Shown: positions 33,864 through 42,989 of the stretch, piece by piece | Layout of the letters: each line of letters opens with the position of its first letter | Numbering within the stretch: position 1 is the stretch's first letter | DNA from: Kitasatospora gansuensis | GTDB lineage: Bacteria > Actinomycetota > Actinomycetes > Streptomycetales > Streptomycetaceae | Direction of reading: 5' to 3' | DNA length: 64,000 bases | Assembly (NCBI RefSeq): GCF_014203705.1 | Contig: NZ_JACHJR010000001.1 | Location: 434,001 to 498,000 of the forward strand | Position numbers and translations under genes: made by a program | The notes under the pieces: generated by a model | What the model saw: only the letters and a program-made list of their open reading frames with translations | What the model was told of the DNA's origin: nothing | Databases searched by the model: none

Positions 33864-36800
33864 TCATTCCTCCGATACGTTCAACCGTGCCAGAATCCGC
33901 CGGGAATCCTCCAGCAGCGTTCTGTGCCGGACGGTCTCCGGGTGCGCCGGACCGAGCACCCGGTGCTGGTCGCGCACCAGCAGTTCCAGATCGGCCACCG
34001 CCTCCGCCACCTGACCCTGCATCAGGAACACCCGGCTCGGCACCGTCCGCAGCGCCAAAGAGGCCGGCGCGTCCGGCCGTGGGGCCAGACTGAGTGCCTC
34101 CGCGATCTCCTCGGCGGCCGCCTCGGGTCGGCCCTGCTCCAGCAGACTGCGGGCCAGCGTCTGCCGGACGTACAGGGTGGCCGGCGCGGTCGGCGACCAG
34201 ATCCGATTGCCGATCAACAGCACCTGACGGAGCATCCGTTCGGCCTCCACCGCCCGGCCCAGCGCGAGCACGGCGCGGGCCAGGCTGTGCTTCACGAACA
34301 TGGTGTCGGAGTGCTCGGGGCCGCTGACCTCGTCCTCGACCCTGGCGATCGACAGCAGCATCGGCTCCGCCTCGGCCCATCTGCCCTGGTCCAGCATCGC
34401 CTTCGCCAACTTGTGGCGGCTCGCCAGGGTCTCTGTCGCCTCGGCTCCGAGCAGCCGCGTACGCTCGGCGATCACCAGCCGGAGTTCGGCCTCGGCCCGG
34501 ACCGGATCACCGCGCTCCAGGTCGATCCTGGCCTTCTCGTGCCGCAGCCCGAGGATCTCCCGGTCGGTCTCCCGGAAGCCGAACGATCCGCACCCCGCCA
34601 CGATCGGCAGCACCAGGTCACGCGCCGGGCCCACCAGTCCCGCCGCGATCAGGTAGCGCGCGGTCCGCCGCGCGATCTCCAGGGCGGCCGCCACCACCTG
34701 ACGGTCCCCCAGCCGCTCGCTGCCCAGCAGCGCGGAACGCGCCACCGACACGGCGTGCGGCGCCACCACGCCCCAGACCAGCCAGCCGTCGGGGAGGTCG
34801 GGATCGGCCCGCTCCGTCGCGGCCAGCAGCATCCGGACGTTCAGGCCGTAGTAGTCGAGCCGACGCCGCCGGACGTCCTGGTCGTCCCGCAGGATGCCGT
34901 GCACCAGCGGGTGCAGCGAGACGACGTTCCGGAGGGTCGGGTCCTGCGGCTCCCGCAGGAGGTGCGGCTCGATCAGCCCCAGGTCGGCCAACGCGTCCAG
35001 CACGCTGACCCGCTTCATCGGTGTGAAGTCACTGAACAGCGGTGACTCCGCCAGTACTCCGGTACCCAGCAGGGCCTGGTAGGGGATCGGCGCCATGTCC
35101 AGGCAGGCCAGCAGCTTGAGCAGCGGCGCGGCTTGGGTCAGGCCGCGCTGGGCCAGCAGGTCGAGCGAGAGGTCGAAGACGTTCTGGACGATCTCCAGGC
35201 CGAGGGGCTCGTTCAACTCCCGGTCGTAGGCCCCCGGCGGGGACTCGAACCGGCGCTTCACCGCCGCCCGGTAGTCCTCGAAGTCGGTGATCCCCGCCGT
35301 GCCGGGCCAGACCCTGGTCCTGGCCACCGTGCGCAGGTAGTCCGCCGCCGCCCGCAGCGCGATCGGCAGACCACCGAGCTCGGCCGCCAGCCGCCGGGCC
35401 TGCTCGTAGCTGCCGGCGGACTCCCCGGCCCGGTTCACCAACATCACGGCGGCATCGTCGGCCGCCAGCGGCGGCACCGGGTGCACGGCGCTCCAGGCTC
35501 CCCAGGTGCTCTCCCTGCCGTCCCGGGTGGTGACGATCACCGATCCCCGCGCGGTGGCCGGCTCGCGCAGCCACCCGGTGCCGTCCGAGACCGGCCCGGC
35601 CAGCGGACCGAGCCGCTGCGGGTCGTCGGCGTTGTCGAAGACCAGCAGCCAGTCCTCCGGCCAGGCGTCCAGCATCCGCCAGGTCAGATCGGTCGGGCTG
35701 CCCTCGCCCAGCCAAGCACGGTCCACCTGCTGCCCGGGGGCGCCGAGCTGGTTCGCCACCTCCCGCATTCCGGAGTTGAGTTGGGGGACCGACACCCACC
35801 AGACCCGGCGTCCGGCCTGCTGTGCCCGGTGAGCGATCTCCAGGGCCAGCCTGCTCTTGCCCGAACCACCGAGACCGGCCAGCACGTGCACCCGGGACGG
35901 GTGCCCGGACTTCATCACCGAGGCGATCAGCGTGTCCCGACCGACCAGCGGGGTGTCCCGCCGGCCGTAGGGCGGTGCGACCGAGAGCCGGCCGTGCTGC
36001 GACTGCCCGGCGGCGGTCACCGGAGCGGTGACCGGACCGGGCTCCGGACCGGGCTCCGGACCGGGCTCCGCCGGCCCCGTGCCGAGCGCTGCCAGCACAT
36101 CGTCCAGCACCCGGCGCAACACCCGGTACGACGGCGAGTCCGGTCCGCTCGGCCGGACCACCGAGAAGTGGTCGCCGTCCACCACCCCGTTGTCCGGGAA
36201 GACCCAGGTCGAGACGGACGGCGGAACGATCGCGTCGGAGATCCCGCCGTAGGCCGAGATCGGGATCCGGCACTCGGATTCGCCCTGCCCGCGGGCGTTC
36301 ACCACGGAGCGCAGCACGATCTGCTGCGCCTCCGTCACCGCCCGGACGAACGGCCGCAGTTGACGCTCCTGCGGGTGCCTCCAGGGGAAGGCGAGCCGAC
36401 GCACCGAGAGGAAGAACTCCGAGCCGGAGTTGGGGCAGGCGAACATCGTGATGTGCCTGATCCTGGCCAGCGAGCGCCCCTCCCCCTTGGCCAGCGCCCG
36501 GGCCAGGAACCGCTGCACCACCAGTCCGCCCTGACTGTGGGTCACCAGGACGACGGCCTCGGCGTGCCGCAGCTCGGTGCTCAGGTAGGTGCGCAGCCGG
36601 TCCGCGATGTCATCCGTCTCCGGGATGCGGCGGTGCACCCGGGTCCGCAGGACCGGCGACTCGTACTGGAAGCGGTGCACGGTGACGGCCCCGGCCAGTT
36701 CCGGGTCGGCGAGCAGCAGTTGCTCGAACTCGGCCCACACCTTCCCGGACGAGAACAGACCATGGACGAAGACCACGTGCAGGTCTCCCGCTACCGCCAT
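33864..36800 (-). CDS. Alpha/beta-hydrolase - NB-ARC - TPR STAND protein
   Basis: 978 residues from ATG 36800 (GGAGG just upstream). Residues 1-240 are an alpha/beta hydrolase of lipase/DUF676 type: oxyanion VVFVHGLFSSG, nucleophile Ser89 in VTHSQGGLV, Asp189 in GGISDAIVP and His211 in GDHFSVV. A PGPE linker (about 245-260) follows. NB-ARC: Walker A GLGGSGKS (309-316), Walker B LLVFDN (385-390), sensor VIVTTRDGR. The last ~400 residues are TPR-like helices. The same domain order is known in fungal NLR-type proteins. Likely a cytosolic sensor that activates a membrane-lipid or ester hydrolase; function inferred. Confidence 0.85.
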   Translation of the reverse strand: MAVAGDLHVVFVHGLFSSGKVWAEFEQLLLADPELAGAVTVHRFQYESPVLRTRVHRRIPETDDIADRLRTYLSTELRHAEAVVLVTHSQGGLVVQRFLARALAKGEGRSLARIRHITMFACPNSGSEFFLSVRRLAFPWRHPQERQLRPFVRAVTEAQQIVLRSVVNARGQGESECRIPISAYGGISDAIVPPSVSTWVFPDNGVVDGDHFSVVRPSGPDSPSYRVLRRVLDDVLAALGTGPAEPGPEPGPEPGPVTAPVTAAGQSQHGRLSVAPPYGRRDTPLVGRDTLIASVMKSGHPSRVHVLAGLGGSGKSRLALEIAHRAQQAGRRVWWVSVPQLNSGMREVANQLGAPGQQVDRAWLGEGSPTDLTWRMLDAWPEDWLLVFDNADDPQRLGPLAGPVSDGTGWLREPATARGSVIVTTRDGRESTWGAWSAVHPVPPLAADDAAVMLVNRAGESAGSYEQARRLAAELGGLPIALRAAADYLRTVARTRVWPGTAGITDFEDYRAAVKRRFESPPGAYDRELNEPLGLEIVQNVFDLSLDLLAQRGLTQAAPLLKLLACLDMAPIPYQALLGTGVLAESPLFSDFTPMKRVSVLDALADLGLIEPHLLREPQDPTLRNVVSLHPLVHGILRDDQDVRRRRLDYYGLNVRMLLAATERADPDLPDGWLVWGVVAPHAVSVARSALLGSERLGDRQVVAAALEIARRTARYLIAAGLVGPARDLVLPIVAGCGSFGFRETDREILGLRHEKARIDLERGDPVRAEAELRLVIAERTRLLGAEATETLASRHKLAKAMLDQGRWAEAEPMLLSIARVEDEVSGPEHSDTMFVKHSLARAVLALGRAVEAERMLRQVLLIGNRIWSPTAPATLYVRQTLARSLLEQGRPEAAAEEIAEALSLAPRPDAPASLALRTVPSRVFLMQGQVAEAVADLELLVRDQHRVLGPAHPETVRHRTLLEDSRRILARLNVSEE
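36034..36069 (-). repeat. Three perfect 12-bp repeats in a linker
   Basis: GGACCGGGCTCC occurs three times without change. It encodes the Pro-Gly-Pro-Glu linker between hydrolase and NB-ARC domains and is a likely slippage site where linker length varies between strains. Confidence 0.9.
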
Positions 36801-36927
36801 CACGATCCTCCAGCACGGGGCAAGTACCGCCGCCCGGTCGAGCGGGAAGGACAGTGTCGCACGCGACAACGGCCTGTTCGATGCCTTCGAGCATCGTCAA
36901 CTCCAGGTACTGGAGGTGCAGTTGACG

Positions 36928-37560
36928 TCAGTTGAGATGGGCGTAGACCACTGTGTTCTCCTGGTAACCGCCGTGCGCCCGGTCGTAGCGGCCGCCGCAG
37001 GTGATCAGGCGCAGTTCGGGGCGCGGGGCGGGGCCGTAGACGCGCTGCTCGGGGAAGCCGTCCTTGGGGTGGTTCTCCACCGCGTCGACGGTGAAGCGGG
37101 CCACGGATCCGTCCGCCCGGTCCACCTCGACCCGCTGACCGGCGGTCAGGGTGGACAGGCCGAAGAAGGCGGCCGGACCGTGCACGGTGTCCACGTGCCC
37201 GGTGATCAGCGCGGTGCCGGTCTCACCCGGGCTGGTGCCCGCCGCGTACCAGCCCGCCAGGTCGGGGTCGTCCGGGTCCGGCGGACGCAGCGCCCCGTTC
37301 TGATCGAGTGTCAGCCCCACCAGCGGGGTGGCGGTGCCGAGCGCGGGAATCCGGACCCGGACCGGTACGGCCCGGGGCAGGCCGTCCGCCGCTCGGGCGG
37401 GCGCCGCGGAGACCACGGGAACGGCCACCGGCAGGGCCGGGCCCGGTGCGGCACTCAGTCCGACCTGCCAGGCGCCCGCCGCCAGCGCTCCGGACAGCGC
37501 GAGCAACACTGCGGGGGCCCGAGAGCGCCGTCGCCGTCGGGGGCCGATGGCCGTGGCCAT
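36928..37560 (-). CDS. Class F sortase
   Basis: A 210-residue membrane-anchored transpeptidase. After a basic N-terminus (GPRRRRRSRAP) comes an uncleaved anchor (VLLALSGALAAGAWQVG), then the sortase fold: VRIPALGTATPLVGL, catalytic His in ALITGHVDT, Cys in LRLITCGG, and Arg in the strand after it (GGRYDRAHGGYQENTVVYA). ATG 37560 follows GGAGGAGG. It is the second gene after the Excalibur protein, which may be its substrate or partner. Confidence 0.88.
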   Translation of the reverse strand: MATAIGPRRRRRSRAPAVLLALSGALAAGAWQVGLSAAPGPALPVAVPVVSAAPARAADGLPRAVPVRVRIPALGTATPLVGLTLDQNGALRPPDPDDPDLAGWYAAGTSPGETGTALITGHVDTVHGPAAFFGLSTLTAGQRVEVDRADGSVARFTVDAVENHPKDGFPEQRVYGPAPRPELRLITCGGRYDRAHGGYQENTVVYAHLN

Positions 37561-37628
37561 CCGTTCCTCCTCCGCTGTACGGGGGCCGGGACGGCGGGGC
37601 TGCCGTCCCGGCCGGGGCCGGTGCTCGG

Positions 37629-38048
37629 TCAGTCCTCCCGCTTGGTCCGGCGGCGCACCACCACCGCGCCGCCCGCCGCCAGCACGGCGCCCGCCGCGAG
37701 CGAGAGCGTGACGGGTGTGCTGCCGCCTTCGGCCGGGCCGGCACCCGCCGCCACCGCGCCGTGCGGCGCCGGAGCCGGCGGGACCAGCGGGGCGGGGGTG
37801 GCCGCCGCACCGGGGGCAGGGGTGACGGCGCCGCCCGGCAGACTGGCCGGCAGGCTCTCGCAGGCGATCCCGTCCTTGTCGGCATCCAGCCGGTTCGGGT
37901 CGGAGCGGTCCAGGTTGAAGACGGCCTGCGCCTCCGGCTGGGTGCGGAACTCGGGACAGTCCCGGTCCTGGGCCTGGGCGGCCCCCGCGAGCGGCACACC
38001 GGCCAGCGAGATCAGCAGGGCGGCACCGGCCGCAATGGCAATACGCAT
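37629..38048 (-). CDS. Secreted Excalibur-domain calcium-binding protein with C-terminal anchor
   Basis: 139 residues: signal peptide AIAAGAALLISLAGVPLAGA; Excalibur motif DCPEF, then LDRSDPNRLDADKDGIACE (DxDxDGxxCE, calcium-binding); Pro/Ala-rich spacer; C-terminal hydrophobic segment and basic tail VVVRRRTKRED. That tail looks like a sorting signal, yet no LPXTG or LAXTG pentapeptide is visible. It begins with GGAG before ATG 38048 and is 68 bases upstream of the sortase gene. Confidence 0.85.
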   Translation of the reverse strand: MRIAIAAGAALLISLAGVPLAGAAQAQDRDCPEFRTQPEAQAVFNLDRSDPNRLDADKDGIACESLPASLPGGAVTPAPGAAATPAPLVPPAPAPHGAVAAGAGPAEGGSTPVTLSLAAGAVLAAGGAVVVRRRTKRED

Positions 38049-38186
38049 GAGCAGAACTCCAGTACGTCGAGTGACATGACTGCCACCAGTACGTCCGGAC
38101 CGCCCCCGCCCCTGCCACTCGGCTGACCCACCGGCGCGAGCGCACGCCGGAGCGCGCCACCCCCTCCGGTGGACGACCCGGTCGGT

Positions 38187-39524
38187 TCAGAAGTATGTCC
38201 GCAGGGCCATGCCGAGGTCCGGGCCGCAGTTCTCCTCGCACAGGATGTCCCCGGTCTCGGAGACCAGGTCGCCGAGGTACCAGTCGCCCTCCACCGTCCG
38301 GACGAGGCAGACTCCTTCCTCCACGTCGATCCCGTAGTCGACCTGGAGGAGCGCGCCCTCGTGGGTGACGGTGCCGAAGGTGTCGAGCAGCCTGGCCTCC
38401 GGGCTGCCGGTGATCCGCTGGATGTCGGCCAGGTGCCAGGGCTCGGGCAGGCGTTCGTCGCGGTGGCCGGCGGCGGGGAGCAGCTCCACCACCGCGTGGC
38501 CGAGCCGGGGCCTGATCCACTCCTCGTCGCGTTCGATGCCGAGGACCCCGCCGAGGAAGGCCATGTCGAAGGTGCCGGCGAGAGTCTCCCAGCGGAACGG
38601 GACACGCGAGACGTGGGAGGGGAAGTCCACTGCGGGTGCACTGTCCTGGCCGAACTCGTCCTTCGGGCACGGCCCGTCATCGGTGTACCGGTGGGCGAAG
38701 AAGGCGTTGATCCAGCCGGTGACCCAGGCGCCGCCGGATCGCGACCGGTACTTGTAGAGCGAGCACCAGAACTCCTCCTCGACTCCTCGTCCCGAGGCGG
38801 TCGCGGCGATCTCGTCCAGGACCGGGTGCAGGGCGGTGAACCAGGGCCGCAGCCCCTCGAACCGGTCGGCGAGCCCGCGTACCCGCGCCGCCAGAAGCTC
38901 CCAGTCCTCGGCCGTCCCCTCCAACCGGATCCGGGGGATGCCGCACAGGGTTCTCCAGCGGAAACGGTAGTACGGGCTGACGACGTCCATCAGCGCCACC
39001 AGCGCGGCGGCGGCATCGGCGGACGTGGTGGTCGAGAAGGCGGGTTGGAAGAGCTCGGCCGTCTCGGTGCCGATCCGCTCACGCAGCGGTTCCTGCACCA
39101 GGTTGATCGAGCGCTCCCAGTCCGAGGGCGCCTCGTCGTCGTGCACGGTGATGGTCCGCCGGAATCCCGGCGTATCGGTGAACAGTCCCGCGTACGTCTC
39201 GGAGTTGAGGCGCACGTGCACGGCCACCTCGTGCACGACCGCGTACCACAGCAGGTCGGGCGAGAGACTGAGCGGCAGGTGCGCCGTGAAGGACAGGTGG
39301 AGGGCGCGGAGCAGCAGACTGGAGTTCGGCTCGACCACCTCCGGAGCCGCGGTGTCCCAGCCGACCAGCCGGTCGGTGCTCCGATGGTGGAAGGCCACCG
39401 GATCCCGCAGGACAGCCCGCAGGAACCGCTCGTTGCCGATCTCGCCGAGCTCCCGGGCGAGCCGAGCAGCTGCGGCGTCCCCCGCCCGGTCCGCCGGGAG
39501 CGGCAGGTCGATCTCGAAAGCCAC
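38187..39524 (-). CDS. DUF4419-domain protein
   Basis: A 445-residue soluble protein. DUF4419 hallmarks: FTAHLPLSLSPDLLWYAVVH, HVRLNSETYAGLF, YRFRWRTLCGIPRIRLEGTA, WVTGWINAFF. The family is found mainly in fungi and soil bacteria and has no known activity; several invariant Arg/Glu/Trp suggest an enzyme. The last ~100 residues (PEPWHLADIQ onward) add a small beta-rich domain. GTG 39524 has GGGGG upstream. Just 30 bases separate it from the AfsR-like gene, so they may share a transcript. Confidence 0.8.
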   Translation of the reverse strand: MAFEIDLPLPADRAGDAAAARLARELGEIGNERFLRAVLRDPVAFHHRSTDRLVGWDTAAPEVVEPNSSLLLRALHLSFTAHLPLSLSPDLLWYAVVHEVAVHVRLNSETYAGLFTDTPGFRRTITVHDDEAPSDWERSINLVQEPLRERIGTETAELFQPAFSTTTSADAAAALVALMDVVSPYYRFRWRTLCGIPRIRLEGTAEDWELLAARVRGLADRFEGLRPWFTALHPVLDEIAATASGRGVEEEFWCSLYKYRSRSGGAWVTGWINAFFAHRYTDDGPCPKDEFGQDSAPAVDFPSHVSRVPFRWETLAGTFDMAFLGGVLGIERDEEWIRPRLGHAVVELLPAAGHRDERLPEPWHLADIQRITGSPEARLLDTFGTVTHEGALLQVDYGIDVEEGVCLVRTVEGDWYLGDLVSETGDILCEENCGPDLGMALRTYF

Positions 39525-39554
39525 GTCGCCCCCATCAGTCGTAAGGACCCGATC

Positions 39555-42500
39555 CTAGGGAACAGACAGCTCGTCAGCCGACCGCCACTGCCCGGCGATC
39601 TCCGCCGCCCGGGCGAAGTGCGCCCGCGCCTCGGCCTCGCGACCCAGCAGCGCGGCCAGTTCGCCCAGCGTCTCCGCCACCGGACGGATCGCCACGGTGA
39701 ACCCCGCCGCCGGCGGTGGAGCGTCGCGGTAGGGCAGCAGCGCCTCGTACAGCTCCGCCGCTCCCCCGGTCTCGCCGGTCATCACCATGGCCATCGCGCG
39801 GAAGGTCGCGAAGACCTTGAAGAAGTAGTCGGGCCGGACCGGGCCCGCCTGGGCCAGCACCCGGCGGGCCTCGGCCTGTTCCCCGGCGGCGGCCAGCGTG
39901 ACCGCCAGCAGGTCGGCCAGGAGCGGGCCGAACTCCTCGAACAGCCGCCGGGCCTGCGGCAGCAGCTCGGCGAGCCGGCCCTCCGTCGCCCGCAGGGTCG
40001 CGATCGCGACCACCAAGTAGCCCTCGGCGTGCGGCGATCCCTGCCCGGCCATCAGCGCGGCCGCCCGGGTGTACTCGGCCTCGGACGCCTCGATCCGGCC
40101 GTCCAGATGGGCCAGGGTGGCGGTCATGGTGGCGGTCACCGCGCCGGGCCCCGGCATCCGGTAGGAGGTGGCCAACTCCGCGCACTCGTCGATCAGTCGA
40201 CGGACCTCGGCGGTTTCGCCGCTCGCCGCGGCGGAGGTGACCTGGAAGGACCGCCCGTGCCACTGGTGGCCCGGCAGGCCGAGCTCGGTGCCGATCTGGT
40301 CCAACTCCCTTCCCAGATCGGCCTGTTCGCGCCAGTCCAGGTCGGTGTCGAGCTCGCGGGCCAGCGTTACCAGCGTCGCCGCCCGCAACGCCGGGTCGCC
40401 CAGGTCGGCCGCCAGCGCGACCGCCTCCCGCGCCGCGGCCGACACCCCCGGGTCCCCACTGTCCGACAGCTCGGCCACGTACGCACCCAACAGGCGGCAG
40501 CGGACGGCTGGTTGGAGGTCGGTCCGGCCGAGCAGCCGCTCCAGCAGCGCCACCACCGGCCGGTCGACCGTCCCGTACGGCCTGCTCTGCCAGGGGGTCG
40601 CCTCGGTCCACGCGGTGAACACCCGGATCAGCAGGTCGTCCCGGCCGACCGCGACGGCCCGGTCGATCGCCGCCCGGTGGGTGGCCCGGGCCGCCGTCAC
40701 CGCCCCGGCCCTGACCTGGGCCCGCAGCAACCGGCCCTGCAGCTCGACCCGTTCGGCCTCCCGGTCGCTCCCGGCCTCGGCGGGGACCAGCTCGAAGCAC
40801 GCGACCGCCTCGGTCAGCACGGCCGCCGCCGCCTCGTGGGCGTAGCGGTTCCCGGCCAGCTCGGCCGCCCGGACGCAGTGCCGCACCGCCCTGGCCGCCG
40901 TCGCGGAGGAGGCGGCGCGGACGAAGTGGTGGGCCAGCACCGAGACATCGGACGATCCCAGCCGCTCCAGCGTCGCCGCGATCCGCCCGTGCATCCGGGC
41001 CGAACGCAGCCCACTGAGGTCCGCCAGCAGGGTGTCCCGGACCAGCGCGTGCGCGAACCGGACCAGCCCCGGCGCTGGTTCCACCAGCAGCCCGGCGAGC
41101 AGCCCGGCCTCCAGCGCCCCGAGCACCCCGTCCTCGTCGGTCTCGGCCGCCTCGACCAGGACCTCGACGCGCGACTCCCGCCCCGCCACGGCGGCCAGCC
41201 GCAGCACCGCGACCGCCACCTCGGGCAGCCGCCCGAGCCGACGGCGCAACACGTCCCGTACGCCCTCCGGCACTTCGGACAGCGCGACGAGTGCGCCCTC
41301 GCTGCTCAGCAGCCGGGCACTCTCCCGGACGTAGAACGGGTTGCCGCCGGTGCGTTCGGTGAGCGCGGCCAGCGTCTCCCGGTCCGGCTCGGGACCGCCC
41401 AGCGCGCGGACCACCTCGGCGACGGCCGACTCCGGCAGGCCGCCCAGCACCACCCGGACCGGCTCACTCCTCGCCAGCACCGCGAGTGCCTTCCCGAGTC
41501 GGCTCCCGACCTCCTCCGGCCGGTACGCGCAGACCAGCAACACCCGTGCCCCGGACGGCAGATCGGCCCCAGCGGCGAGCAGCGCCAGGGTCTCGGCGTC
41601 GGCCCAGTGCAGGTCGTCGAGGACGACGGCGACCGGCCGCTCCCGGGCGGCCTCCGCCAGCCACTGCCACACCGCGCGGTGCAGCCTGAACCGGCCCAGC
41701 GCGGCGTCACCACTGTCCTGGGTTCCGTTCCCAGCCGGACCGTCGGCCAGCAGCGGCGCCAGCACGGCGGCCTCCGCAGGCCCGGGTGGCGCGGTGGCCG
41801 CCATCGTACGCAGCGCCTCGACCCAGGCCCAGGCCGGCGGGGCGCCCTCCTCGACGGTGGTGCGGCCGACCGCCACCAACCAGCCCTCCCGGCCCAGCCG
41901 GTCGCCGAGCCGGTTCAGCAGTGCCGACTTGCCCAGCCCCGCTTCACCGGTGACCAGAGCGATGGCCGGGCCGTCCGCCAGGGCGCGACCGGATGCCTGC
42001 GCCAGCAGAGCGAGTTCGTGCTCACGTCCGACGAACGGGCCGCTCTGGTCCGTGAGTTGCTCGGCCTCCGGCGGCTGGACCGGCGCCGGCCGGAACGGTG
42101 GCGCGTCCGTGGCGGCCAGCAGCAGGCGGTCGTCCTGGGCGAGGACCGCGGCTTCGAGCTCGGTCAGCGCGGGGCCCGGGTCGATCCCGGCCTCCTCCGC
42201 GAGCACCGCGCGGGCCCGCCGCAGGACGGCCAGCGCGTCGGCCTGCCGGCCGGTCGCCCAGAGTGCCAGGGCGTGCAGTCGCCAGCCCTCCTCGCGCAGC
42301 GGCTGGTCCCGGGTGAGCAGCCCGGCCTCGGCCACCACGTCGGTACGGTCGGTGCCGCGCAGTGCGGCGGCGATGTCCAGCTCCCGGGCGGTCAGCCGGA
42401 GTTCGTCCAGCCGGCCGGTCTCGGCCTCGGTCCACGGCTCGTCCGCGGTGTCCGCGTAGGCCGGTCCCTGCCAGAGGGCCAGCGCCTCCCGGAGCAGGCC

Positions 42501-42881
42501 CCTGGCGGTGTCAGGATCGGCGGTCAGCAGCTCCCGGGCGTCCCGGAGCAGCTGCTCGAACCGCCAGGCGTCCACCGCGTCCGCCGGGAGCCGCAGCGCG
42601 TACCCCGGCGGGGCGCTGACCAGCAGCTGGGCCGGGGCGCGCGGCGGGCGGCCCGGCTCCAACAGCCGCCGCAGGTTGGATACATAGGCCTGCAGCGAGG
42701 TCACCGCACGGGCGGGCGGCGCATCCTGCCAGAGCTCCTCGACCATCCGGTCGACGGACACCACCCGGCCGCGCGCGGCCACCAGCAGGGCCAGCGCCGA
42801 TCGCTGGCGGTGGCCGCCGAGCGGGACGGTCTCGCCGTCCCGCTCGGCGGTGAAGGATCCGAGTACGCGTATGTACACCAT
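39555..42881 (-). CDS. AfsR/SARP-family large regulator
   Basis: 1108 residues from ATG 42881. Residues 1-95: OmpR-type winged helix (LGGHRQRSALALLVAARGRV); 100-250: bacterial transcriptional activation domain (BTAD). From 283: AAA/STAND ATPase (VGREHELALLAQ, Walker A GEAGLGKS 312-319, Walker B VAVVLDDLHWAD); the C-terminal ~450 residues are TPR-like helical repeats. No LuxR-type HTH at the end. Such proteins activate secondary metabolism or stress genes, but no biosynthetic cluster is adjacent. Divergent from the hemerythrin gene. Confidence 0.9.
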   Translation of the reverse strand: MVYIRVLGSFTAERDGETVPLGGHRQRSALALLVAARGRVVSVDRMVEELWQDAPPARAVTSLQAYVSNLRRLLEPGRPPRAPAQLLVSAPPGYALRLPADAVDAWRFEQLLRDARELLTADPDTARGLLREALALWQGPAYADTADEPWTEAETGRLDELRLTARELDIAAALRGTDRTDVVAEAGLLTRDQPLREEGWRLHALALWATGRQADALAVLRRARAVLAEEAGIDPGPALTELEAAVLAQDDRLLLAATDAPPFRPAPVQPPEAEQLTDQSGPFVGREHELALLAQASGRALADGPAIALVTGEAGLGKSALLNRLGDRLGREGWLVAVGRTTVEEGAPPAWAWVEALRTMAATAPPGPAEAAVLAPLLADGPAGNGTQDSGDAALGRFRLHRAVWQWLAEAARERPVAVVLDDLHWADAETLALLAAGADLPSGARVLLVCAYRPEEVGSRLGKALAVLARSEPVRVVLGGLPESAVAEVVRALGGPEPDRETLAALTERTGGNPFYVRESARLLSSEGALVALSEVPEGVRDVLRRRLGRLPEVAVAVLRLAAVAGRESRVEVLVEAAETDEDGVLGALEAGLLAGLLVEPAPGLVRFAHALVRDTLLADLSGLRSARMHGRIAATLERLGSSDVSVLAHHFVRAASSATAARAVRHCVRAAELAGNRYAHEAAAAVLTEAVACFELVPAEAGSDREAERVELQGRLLRAQVRAGAVTAARATHRAAIDRAVAVGRDDLLIRVFTAWTEATPWQSRPYGTVDRPVVALLERLLGRTDLQPAVRCRLLGAYVAELSDSGDPGVSAAAREAVALAADLGDPALRAATLVTLARELDTDLDWREQADLGRELDQIGTELGLPGHQWHGRSFQVTSAAASGETAEVRRLIDECAELATSYRMPGPGAVTATMTATLAHLDGRIEASEAEYTRAAALMAGQGSPHAEGYLVVAIATLRATEGRLAELLPQARRLFEEFGPLLADLLAVTLAAAGEQAEARRVLAQAGPVRPDYFFKVFATFRAMAMVMTGETGGAAELYEALLPYRDAPPPAAGFTVAIRPVAETLGELAALLGREAEARAHFARAAEIAGQWRSADELSVP

Positions 42882-42989
42882 GTCGCCACCCAGCCTAGGA
42901 CCCGCTGCTGACGTGCTGTCACACGCCCTCGCGCGAGTGTCCAAGTGCCGTCCAAGTACCTTCCATGAACCGGCCGCGAGTCTCTGGTC

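Noticed and set aside
36870..36927. Small inverted repeat CTCCAG/CTGGAG as a terminator
   Set aside because: Only 6 bp with a 3-base loop and no clear role.
39555..42881. AfsR-like gene as pathway regulator of a biosynthetic cluster
   Set aside because: No polyketide, peptide or terpene synthase gene lies within the window, so no cluster can be assigned.
38169..42911. A 1580-codon open frame on the plus strand
   Set aside because: Shadow of DUF4419 and AfsR-like genes; low-complexity Arg/Gly/Gln composition and no family match.
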